Shown in pieces: positions 51,301 through 64,000 of a DNA stretch of 64,000 nucleotides. Position 1 is the first letter of the stretch. Each line of letters starts with the position of its first letter. The translations under genes were made by a program, and so were the position numbers. Source of the DNA: Chionis minor. Taxonomy: Eukaryota > Chordata > Aves > Charadriiformes > Chionididae. Location: the NCBI GenBank assembly GCA_013398295.1, contig VZSF01003242.1, positions 1 through 64,000 of the forward strand, in the 5' to 3' direction. The notes under the pieces are model-generated. The model worked only from the letters and a program-made list of their open reading frames with translations. It was not told the DNA's origin and did no database searches.

Positions 51301-53675
51301 CTCCAAGACAACCTCACAGTTTAACACTAGAAGATACTGTGCCATTCATTTTGTCGTAACAGCCTTGCCTAGTTATGGAGCATTAAGCAGAGAACAGGAC
51401 AACTATACAAAAGAGCCCACACTCTGAATTTTTGTGCACTAAAAAGACCTTAACCCTTTGAAGTCAGTGGGAAGACATCAGAATAATTGCAAGACAACTA
51501 TTTCACTTACTTTTTTGATTGCATAGTCAAGACCCATCAATATTTACTAAATTCCATGATGGACTTATATCTCCTTTCATATCAGTGGCACATAGCTTCC
51601 GAACTGTCAAGTTTCAACTTGACAGTATTAGGACATAATTGTCATTTGTTCATTAGTCCAATTCAGGCATAGCATCCTAGATGTAGCATGATTTCATGGA
51701 AACAGTGAATGATATTAAATGACAATTAAAAAAAAATCTTAGAAAATAAAAATAGAAATCATACTTCAGTGAAGAAAAGACCAATGGAATATTTTTTTCT
51801 TTTTGGAGAAATTACATTTTATTATTCTTTTTGGTTTCAAGAATACTCCTTCTTGAAATGAACACATTCCAGTAAAAGTGTGTTTCCATTTGTGTAGTTT
51901 GCAACTAATCAGTAGTACTAAGCATATGCAATTCTGAAAAAGACAAATTTTGAATTATTGAACATTACCATGACTACTATTCCGTTTAGCCAGAAAGGGC
52001 TACAACTGCATTTTTCATACAGTATTTAAAAATAAAATCACATTAAGTAATGATTGGCACGGCTAAATTTTCATAATATTTTCTCCTTTGCTATAAAATG
52101 GTCACTATTTCAATATTTTAAGCCCCAGTTTTATAGCTTTTCATTTTTGGTAAAAAAAAAACCCTCATTGTGTTCTGGTGAGCTTCTCGCAATACAGAAA
52201 TGAGGGTGAGACAATGAAAGATGAGATAATAGACACTATTTCTTAAGCTCTGACCTCCGAATGCTCTTGTCTTCTGATGAAACAACTGGCAATAGTACCA
52301 GTTTGGGCAATGCGGTATGGAGGATGAATATTTTTTCAAAGTAATTTGAAGAGATTCCCCTGAACTAATGTAGATATATGCCTCTGAATTGTTCTAAACT
52401 TTTGTTACCGTTGAGGGAGAAAGGTATTTCTAGGTCTAAAATTACCAAAAGAATTGCCCAATGTCACAAAAGCTGTGATGTCATTTATACCATGTTGGCA
52501 GATGCTTGAACATTATAAACATATGGCACAAAGTTGATACAGCCCATTACTTAAAATGTAGGAACCCACATGTGCTAAAACTTGTGGTAAGGAATCACTA
52601 TTTATCAGGACATTTCATCTGAAATTTTTGAGAGCTGTGACACCTCTGGCCTTCCATACAGAGTAATGTTCAAGTTTTCTAAAAGCCAATAATGTTTTTC
52701 ACTTGCAAATTTTAAGAAAGTTAATTTCAAATTCATTGACTGGTATTCCAGGTTGTTACTGCTAATTTTTTAGGTATCTAGAATTAATTAATTGTGATAT
52801 ACATTTCTGCTAATGCCTATAAAATTTATCAGAAATTATCAGAATGTGAGAAATTCAGCTCTTTATGAAGTGTCTTTACAGTGTATGCCATTGCCTTAGC
52901 GGTCTAAAGACTGCAGAATTGTATCAGTTCATATTTCTATATCCAAGCATAAATATAGAAAAAATATTTCTGTGTTAATTGTGGGTCCTAGTGAACTCTT
53001 CTTTAACTAGAACGTGGAAAAAGGTCAGATTCTTTTCTATGAAGAAAGTTAATTAAAAGATTAATGTTTTTATACGTAAACACGTCCATTATTTATGTTA
53101 CCATTATGGTAGTGTCTAGGGTTTTCTATGGATTATATCTCACATGAAGACCCACGCGAAGATTATAGTTATATTAAATCCTTTCCTTCAGTATCCCTAA
53201 GAAGTTTTTGTAAACACTCTACTAGCTCAAACATTTGCCCCTTGTAATTTTTCTTTTTTCTTTCTCTTTTCTTTTATGCACCTGAATCTCTAGAATATAA
53301 TTTAGGGCATTTCAAATAAATGTATTCCATATGATTGCAGATGTGCAAATAAAATTGCTAAGGGCAAATAGGTAGAGTTTGTACAGTAAGTAGAGACAAT
53401 GTGACACTACATGAATGTTATATATGTTTGCCCTAATAAATTTTCTTATATCTTTAGCAGATGTAGCATCTTCTACATTTATTACAAAACGATTGCTGAA
53501 TGGAAAAAGGATTCTAAATTTCACATTAAAAATATATATTGAAGAGCAGAGGATGAATGAATTGCAGCAGCAACCCCAAATAACTTTTTTCCTCTTTAAA
53601 TATTCTTGAATAGGATTTCAAAGTCATATGGGTGGGTGCAGTGCTGTCATTTTCACAGATTTCATTTTCTTTCAG
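45398..53675 (+). other. CPED1: End of the 47-kb CPED1 intron
   Basis: AT-rich sequence with no recognised exon. Items: a possible MIR-like SINE remnant near 47960-48020, a compound microsatellite at 49886-49918, TGCATA repeats at 49981-49997, and pyrimidine runs near 53250-53277. The intron ends ttcattttctttcAG at 53675. Confidence 0.65.
49886..49918. repeat. Compound microsatellite (TC)n(CA)n(C)n
   Basis: TC dinucleotides, then CACACACC, then a run of 10 C. Such compound pyrimidine tracts are length-polymorphic and prone to sequencing error. Confidence 0.9.
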
Positions 53676-53793
53676 GACTGTGGTTCTCGAATTCGTCCAG
53701 AGGAATCCTGCGGCTTGCAGCCTCTGTCTCATGAATACCTCTCAGCAATTTCACAGACAATGTTTAAGACCTGTGAAGCTGGAGACACAAAAG
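53676..53793 (+). CDS. CPED1: CPED1 exon, linker between cadherin-like and PC-esterase regions
   Basis: This 118-nt exon follows a strong acceptor (cattttctttcAG) and ends at AAAG|GTTTGC, a weaker donor. It starts in phase 0, matching the phase-0 end at 6700, so GFVQ joins DCGSRIRPEESCGLQPLS. It continues HEYLSAISQTMFKTCEAGDT and K, plus one base. Three Cys (positions 2, 12 and 33 of the exon peptide) suggest disulfides in a secretory compartment. The final split codon joins the next exon as Gly (K-G-QWIVPC). The exon is isolated by 47 kb upstream. Its identity rests on the phase match on both sides, the frame and the overall CPED1 sequence. Confidence 0.9.
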
Positions 53794-56700
53794 GTTTGCA
53801 TTTAATCCTCTTTTTCTAAAAATTAACTCATGTACCTCATGAAACTAGAAACGATGTTTCCTCTTTTCTGTGGACATGCACTAGCCTATGCACAATAAAT
53901 TTAACTAATCACTTGTAATAGTTACAGATTTTCTAAAATCAGGTTAATTAGTTCATGTGACAATTTTTGGTTTAATAATTTTCTAATCAGTGATCCACCA
54001 CTGCTTGTGTTATTGTCATGTAGCCTTTAAAATGCATTGAAATAGTTCCATCAAAAACATTTAAAATAAAAATGCTTTACTCTAAATGGAAGTGATTACC
54101 TACTCAAAAAACCCCCCCTAGCTTTAGAAAAAAAGACAACATTCTGACTCATTTGAATTTTATATTTTGACTTCTATACTGGAAAAACAAAAACAATTTA
54201 CAATTTCAAATGGTAAAGTATGTGTTTTTACATATATTGATACCTTAAAAACCAAGATGGACAAATCAAACATTACACAACAACCAATGCAATCAAGACA
54301 TCTCTCTGGTTTAGTGAGAACTCAGATTATAACAGGTTGTCAGACAGGTATTCATGTTTAGGTCACAGCTGCATGAAGATTTATGCAAGTGTGCTTTAAC
54401 AAATCTGAGTAATCCACAGGACTACTCAGATATGCAGTCTTATTCCTAGCTTAAGTTGTTGCTTGATTAGACAATAAGTCTTTTTGTTCAGTTCTTTATT
54501 AGACAAATGAAAAATAACACAACACTCCCATATGATCTACTAACACAACTGTGTTTTTTATCTTGCCGTGGATAGGAGCAGCTTCTCACAGCAGTAAATT
54601 TGCACAAGCTCATGGAATAATCAATACAAAGTAAAAGGCATGTGGGAACTGCCTGAATGCATGGCTTCATGTGAAACAGAGGCATGTATTAATTTAATGT
54701 TACATGAAGGGAACGCACAAAGGAGACACTTGTACTTAGCAGCCTATTTTCATCGCACAGCAAGTTGTGAATCATAAAGAAGCACAACCCATCCTATGCT
54801 ACTATATCAGGACATAAAGTTCCTGACTAGGAAGCTTAAACCAAATCCACAGAAGAGTCCTTCTGGGTCAGGCAATCTGTTTCTCCTGATACATAACATG
54901 CTTCTTTTGAATACTGCATATAGCTAACTGAAGCTGAATATAAAATAGCTTTTACAGCCTTGTTGCAAATAATATACACAATTAAAAAGGAAACTAGCTT
55001 CAGGAGATGTAGTCTCAAAGGACGAGTATATTAAACAGGAAAGAATAATTTCTGTTTATAAAGCGAAGATTGTCAAGAGGTATCTAATGAGCCTGGATCT
55101 GGGGTTTGGAGCATCTGTCGACAAGTGGATGTAGAGGTTTAATGTATGTCACAACTTCCAACTGGAACTGGAAAGCATGGCTTTTTGTGGAAGATCATTC
55201 CAAATTTGTAACAACCGAATGATATCCTAATCCTGGCAGCGAACATTTTCCTGACATGCATGGGAGCAATTGCAAATTCCCACTTAAAGCAGCAACATCT
55301 CTTTTACTTAAGTTAAATTTTCAGAGTAGCCAAGAAATGTTGTTTCCTCTCAGAAGAAAACTCCAGACTTCTGCAGAAGTTGGGCAGTGTCATACACTGC
55401 TCTTCCACCAGGGAAGAGTTTAGTTGTATAGGGATACCGAGGCACTATCACACCAAAATGGACCAATGCTGGCAAAAGCTTCTGTTTGTGCAGACGTGGG
55501 CAGAGGCAGAGGAGCACAGATGGAGATGAAACCTCCGACATTACTGGTAGAACTTAGATGTCTGCTTTGCAGGTCAGTACAAGAGGATTTTGAGCCGCAT
55601 TTCTAGTCCGTTGATACAGTGCAGAGACAGTAGCTCAGCGTCTAACCAAAGGCAGCACTGACCACCTCCTGTCCTAGTCACCATGGCACTATTCTTTGGA
55701 GGAAACTCAGCATTTTACCAAATATGAACTGAATGTAAACCGTTTCTCTCTCTCTTTTTTTTTTTTTTAATCAATAAATACAAACTGGAATATTCAACAG
55801 GGGAAGTTTCTTTCTTTCCATCTTCTTTAGATCATGGAATGAAATTATGATTTTTATAGCACCAAAAATCTCTTCTCCTTCAGAAAATCCGCTTTGATTC
55901 AATGGGGTTTGAAGCAGGCTATCGCAGGAAAATGAGGCCTTTGTTCAGTATTGCTGTATTATCATTAAAACAAAAATCAGTAAGCACTAACTGTGTGTTT
56001 GGCTCCTCAGAGAGAGAGACAATTGATAGAGACCATGAACACCCCAAGCGGTGCTAAAATTCCTGCAGGTGAATCAGGCCACTGCAGTCGGGGGAAATGT
56101 GGTCTGCAATTACAAAATCTGGTGGGCAAGAGATTACAGCTTGATTTCTAATGTTCTGCCTCGCTGCTGTGACATGCGTGGTTTAGCTGTATCCCACATT
56201 CCACACTTTCTACAAATATATCCAGTTTAACATAATTCTGCACAAGCTCTCTTTTTGCGTTCAATAGCTATCTCAATACAGGTCCAGCAGAGACATAAAC
56301 CAAATGAGCATCTGCTTTGGGTACAAGGAGCAAATTTCAGTTTGGACATAAGTCTGTGGGCCTAAGGCCATTTATTCGGTAGCATCAAAATCGTGTCCTT
56401 TTAAAAATTATTTTAATTTTGGTTTTCATAAATGCAGCTAAAAGCAAAAGAAAAAATATTTGTGCAGCCCATTCATGGAGAAAAAGCTTTTTAGAAGTCT
56501 TAGGATGCCAAATATATACCAAATGTAAAAGTAAACTAGTCATAAAACAACAAACTATCTTTAGCATCAAAGTTAAATATTTAAATTCTGAGTTGTCAGT
56601 TTAGAATTCTTTTTTATATGGATAATTGTTCAGCACAGTTTTTTCACAAAACTTTGTTTTTACCAATTTTTAATTTGTGAATAAACTAACAGCAGCTCTC

Positions 56701-58036
56701 TCTTTCCTGCTCTCTTACATTGAATTGTAGGTAAATTTTCCCTTGCCTGGTGGAACCGATGCTAACTGTTCTAGCTGAAGTACTGCTAAACACAGGTTGA
56801 TTGAAATGCTGCTGAAAGCTGCATTGTGTGCTACTATAGTGTATAAATGGGAAAAAATAACTTATAATTGCAATAGATAATAAGCTTAATTTTCAAACTA
56901 ATATTGATTCTTTGCAGTTTTTCACTGTTGATTGTCATCTTTTATACATGAGATTCATTTTATCTTTTCACACAATCTTATTTTTGAAGGTTTTGAAGGT
57001 TAAGGATGTATTAACTAACTGCTGTGAAGTTAAAATAGGAAAAATTCATAATAATTGGATTAAAAATGCATAAATCTACACTTATCATTTAAAAAATCTA
57101 TGTAAATATAAAACCTGCAACTATTCTGTTAGCATTAAATGTCAATGCTTCCTATAAACATGAGTTTATCTCCATATATCCTTGTTCTCTCTTCTTTTTT
57201 ACATTTGCCACTAACCTTAGGCATATGCCAAAATGGATTTATTTTTACTTAATATACGTAGAGAGTTATTGAATATAAACCAAACTATTTGAAAGAAGCT
57301 TTTCAAAAGGTACTTATCACTTTCAGTTGCCAAAGTTTAAACTTTTATTATTCAGATATTTCAGCTCCTCAATATTCATTTTATATAGTTCTACTTTTCT
57401 AGTTTACTACCTAAAACCAGATCAGCTCATAAATGTGTGGGATGTTAAGAAGAAAATTCTACAAAATGAGGGATCTCAGATGTTGTCGACATTGCCAGAG
57501 CTTTTATGCATTTGGTTTGAAAGAAAAATTACAATGTTGGGGAAAAAAACACCCAGTTTTCATACAATTTATAAATATATACCACTGCCCAAACCAACTT
57601 TCAGATCATTTGTGAAGAATTCTACAGCAGCGATAGTATCTGAGTCCAGACCTCAAACCAACCAACCATTCTCCCCCTGCTCTGTTACTCCAAAGGCACA
57701 AAGCAATAAAAGGTGTTTGCATGGCACCTATTGCGGTGTTATTGGAGACCTTGCACTTTTCAGTCTCTTCCTATGACTGCTGTGAAGCTGGGAATGACCC
57801 TTTAGCCATGGATTGCAGAAGGGGTGCAGAGGGAGCTGAGGGCAAGATCCACAAGTGGCAGCAGTAGAACTGGAGGATCAAAGCACGCCTGGTCCCAGTG
57901 GTGCCCAGGAGGCGACAACCTAACCTCAAAGCCAAGGAACAGTCAGCATGAGGAAGGGATTCACAATGGCCAGCACTGGAAGCTGCAAGAAAGACGAATT
58001 GTCTAAGTTCAGCCCTCAGTTTCACAGCTGAGCAGG
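53794..58036 (+). other. CPED1: CPED1 intron, 5' part
   Basis: The intron runs from 53794 to 60783 in all (about 7 kb). This part is AT-rich with no recognised repeat family, apart from a TC/T tract at 55745-55768. The 149-codon open frame at 57327-57776 has no recognisable domain and lies in A/T-rich sequence, so it is not called. Confidence 0.7.
55745..55768. repeat. (TC)n / poly(T) tract
   Basis: Five TC units followed by 14 T. A simple repeat only. Confidence 0.85.
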
Positions 58037-58493
58037 ATCACAGAATCACAGAATCACAGAATGTTAGAGGTTGGAAGGGACCTCTGGAGATCACCTGGTC
58101 CAACCCCTCTGCCAGAGCAGGTCGACCTACAGCAGGTTGCACAGGATGGTGTCCAGGCAGGTTTGGAATGTCTCCGGAGTCGGAGGCTCCACCACCTCTC
58201 TGGGCAGCCTTTGCCAGTGCTCTGCCACCCTCAAAGGAAAGAAGTTCCTCCTCATGTTCAGATGGAACTTCCTATATTCAAGTTTGTGCCCGTTACCTCT
58301 TGTCCTGTCACTGGGCACCACTGAAAAAAGACTGGTCCCATCTTCCCAGCACCCTCCCTTTAAGTATTTGTAAGCATTGATGAGATCCCCCCTCAGTCTT
58401 CTCTTCTCCAGACTAAAAAGACTAAAAAGACTCAACTCCTTCAGCCTTTTCTCATGAGAAAGATGCTCCATCCCCCTAATCATCTCTGTAGCG
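58037..58493 (-). mobile_element. CR1 3' portion, antisense
   Basis: Three reversed tail units (ATCACAGA repeated) precede the reversed 3' UTR and the ORF2 C-terminus. On the minus strand a frame of about 118 codons reads [55 protein letters not shown] and [20 protein letters not shown]. An 11-bp direct duplication (GACTAAAAAGA, about 58413-58434) adds residues within the FSLF repeat. The long open frame and good match to the 44841 copy suggest a fairly young insertion. 5'-truncated at about 58493, 15 bp from the direct repeat at 58508. Confidence 0.95.
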
Positions 58494-58507
58494 CTACAAA
58501 GGTGATT

Positions 58508-58663
58508 AGGCCACTGGGATCTTGCATGGTCACTTCACTCAGCCTTCCATTCAGTCCCCAGCCTGCTAAATGTCGTCAGGCAGCAGTCTTGGGCTTTTGC
58601 TGTGGCTTCTTGTGTAGCAGCAATCTGTCACAGCCAGCAAAGCTGCCTGTCTGTCTGTCTGTG
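58508..58663. repeat. Unclassified direct repeat, copy A
   Basis: The core of 136 bp (AGGCCACTGGGATCTTGCAT through CACAGCCAGCAAAGC) matches copy B at 59533 with about 12 mismatches by eye (about 91% identity). It is followed by (CTGT)n. Copy A begins a few bases after the 5' break of the antisense CR1. It could be part of an unrecognised LTR or other repeat, or a local segmental duplication. Confidence 0.85.
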
Positions 58664-59532
58664 AGCTACATAGGATATTCAACTGTAAGAGCACTCCCTG
58701 CTCCAAAATCTGGTTATCCACTTTGTACCTTTAAATAAAGATTCGGTTCAACCCCTAGATAAAAAGTCTACACAGGACCTTGCCCAGGGACTAAAGTTCA
58801 AGTCTCTCTTCTCCCCAAAAAATTACTAGGTTGCAATCATTCTATTTTCCTCTCCTAATGAATTTTGAATTTTAAAGTGGTCCTCTTCTGATAAGAAGAG
58901 TGGGGAACGTTGTCCTGAAGGACAAACAGCTAGATGATTAGGACACAGATAATGCAAGTTTGAAACTCCTCTGAGCAAGGAGCACTGGGCCAGCTCCATC
59001 TCCCTGCTTGCACCTTACCACCATGGTCCTGAGTATCCCCCTCTTCCCCTCCTCCCTCCATGCTGAACAGGGCTGCTTGTCCAGTGGCAGTCTTCAGGAG
59101 CCACCCACACCCACAGGAGCCGGGGGACCTGTGTTGGGCTCGCTGACCCACAGCATGGTAAATCAGCATCCAGGCTGTTGTTTAGTCTCATTCCGCCACT
59201 GTTTGCTCCACATCATCTACAACTGTAGCTGAGGGTGGGGTGGGCATCTTCCGCACGGGGCAGAAGTAGTGGCAGCTCTGCAGGCTACAAAGCAGCTGGA
59301 GCTGCATGGTCGGAGCACCGTGGGATATATTCTGCCCTTAGATGTACCAGTGCGGCCTCCCAGACAATTAATTCTTGATGCTTTCATTTAGAAGGACTTC
59401 TTTATCTGCTGATAAAGGACAGCTCGTCCTGCTACTTATCAAAATGTACTCGCTTGGGACTTTTGCTTGGTGCAAGGGCAGGCTGCCTCCCTGGGAATTC
59501 CCTCGCTCCTGAGGTAGCAGCTGGCCCTTCCA

Positions 59533-59707
59533 AGGCCACTAGGATCCTGCAGGGTCGCTTCACTCAGCCTCCCACTCAGTCCCCAGCCTGATAAATGCTG
59601 ACAGGCAGCAGCCTTGGGCTTTTGCTGTGGCTTCTTGTGTAGCAGCAATCTGTCACAGCCAGCGAAGCACACCCAGCTGGCTGCTGAGCTGCTGTCTGTC
59701 TGTCTGG
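59533..59707. repeat. Unclassified direct repeat, copy B
   Basis: The same orientation as copy A, 1025 bp downstream. It carries an extra segment of about 25 bp between the shared CACAGCCAGC and the CTGTCTGTCTG run. Its flanks differ from those of copy A, except possibly a weak resemblance beyond the CTGT run. Confidence 0.85.
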
Positions 59708-60728
59708 GACGGTCACAAACTCTACGTCCAGGTCTACTCTGCAAACATCCACTTTTGGGGCCATTTGCTGGGCTGCAGTGAGAAACCCAGCTGTGCTAGC
59801 AAGGTCTGATAGCGCTGACACAAGGACCTGGGGGCCTCTGCGCTCTTCCTGGCATAAATGCCTTTAATCACAGCAAAAGCAGGTTTTGCTGGCAGAGCTA
59901 CACAGACACTACGAGATATTGTCAGGATGGTGCACTTGTATGGGCTAGAAGAAGCGTTTCTTGTGTTGATCTGAAACTAAAGGCAACTCAAAACTTTTCT
60001 GACTTCCTTCAGAAGTTAAATCCCTCCGACTTCCAGTAGGATTCTGGAAATGAATAGCTTTAGAAAACTAAAATAACAAAATCATTCAACCCTAGGTAAG
60101 GGGTACCTAAAACCCACTGGCTTTTGGTAATCCCACTTTATGCTCCTAATCTGCAAAATCACTTTGGAAAATAGGGAAAAGGCTCTAATAAATCACATAG
60201 GTTATTCATCTCAACTTACTTTCACCTTCAGAGATACATATTTGTAGTCTGGGCCAGTCCTCTGAATTCTCACAAATTACAGAAATGAGTATTTTCTAGG
60301 GAAAATCACCCCCTTTCCTGCTTCATTTTCCTATCAAGGAGGTATTGAAGTTTAGCTTTGACCAATCACCCAACTTTTAGGTGTTTAGTTGTAGATGAGA
60401 ATGAATCTTGTCTTTAGACACTTCTGAATGTGAACGTTTTCTTTTTGCATTCAGCCTCTCCACCTCCTTTCCCTTTCTTGTATCCCTTCTGTGGAGAAAG
60501 GACAAGCTGCTACGAGAAAGGCAACACAAACTGAGAAATGAACCCACAAGGAAATGTCAAATTTGAGTATTCGCAGCTCTTCCAGGGCAAGGGAAAACTC
60601 CCACTCTAGCTAAATGAAAAGGGCATAACACAGAGGAAGGAAATAATCTTTTCAAAGGGTTGGGGGGCATTTAATTTAGGGAAAACTCCCATGACAAAAT
60701 ACTCAAAAATATCTCAGGTTCTGTATAA

Positions 60729-64000
<3,272 letters not shown>

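Noticed and set aside
57327..57776. 149-codon open frame on the + strand
   Set aside because: It is A/T-driven composition with a hydrophobic N-terminus but no recognisable domain. It has no splice or promoter support and lies inside a CPED1 intron. Probably chance.

Overview
The window reads as nuclear DNA of a bird. All the interspersed repeats I recognise are CR1-type LINEs with the typical ATTCTATGATTC-like 3' tails. They cover only about 8% of the sequence and are 5'-truncated. The remaining sequence is AT-rich, non-coding and intron-like. Two unresolved stretches (one N at 4292 and 256 N at 28242-28497) show that it is a draft assembly.

The only host gene I can support lies on the + strand. 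It is the 3' half, but not the end, of what I recognise as CPED1 (cadherin-like and PC-esterase domain containing 1). Six exons link with compatible splice phases and no in-frame stop: 545-612, 942-986, 2849-3035, 6532-6700, 53676-53793 and 60784-60920. A seventh short exon at 339-379 is tentative. With it, the spliced segment is 765 nt, exactly 255 codons. The exons encode a hydrophilic linker, a complete cadherin-like beta-sandwich split over two exons, a Cys-containing linker, and the Cys/Trp-rich block that normally directly precedes the GDS catalytic motif of the PC-esterase domain. The catalytic exons are not in the window.

Layout: 1-6700 is exon-dense, and its 3.5-kb intron (3036-6531) carries a sense and an antisense CR1 side by side. 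From 6701 to 53675 is one intron of about 47 kb. It holds CR1 pieces at 13575-13755, 22885-23112, 27560-29137, 37650-38090 and 44841-45397, plus a few simple repeats and otherwise unannotatable sequence. From 53794 to 60783 is a 7-kb intron with a CR1 at 58037-58493 and an unclassified 136-bp direct repeat (58508 and 59533). From 60921 to the end is the start of the next intron.

I found no operon, CRISPR array, tRNA or rRNA gene, and no convincing new molecular system. Most open frames here are chance frames or CR1 remnants. The points most worth a second look are the tentative exon, the CR1 sense/antisense/sense mosaic around the N at 4292, the inverted CR1 pair between coding exons, the 58.5/59.5-kb direct repeat, and candidate non-coding regulatory stretches inside the 47-kb intron. 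No alignment could be run. The gene name rests on recognition of the protein sequence and domain order.
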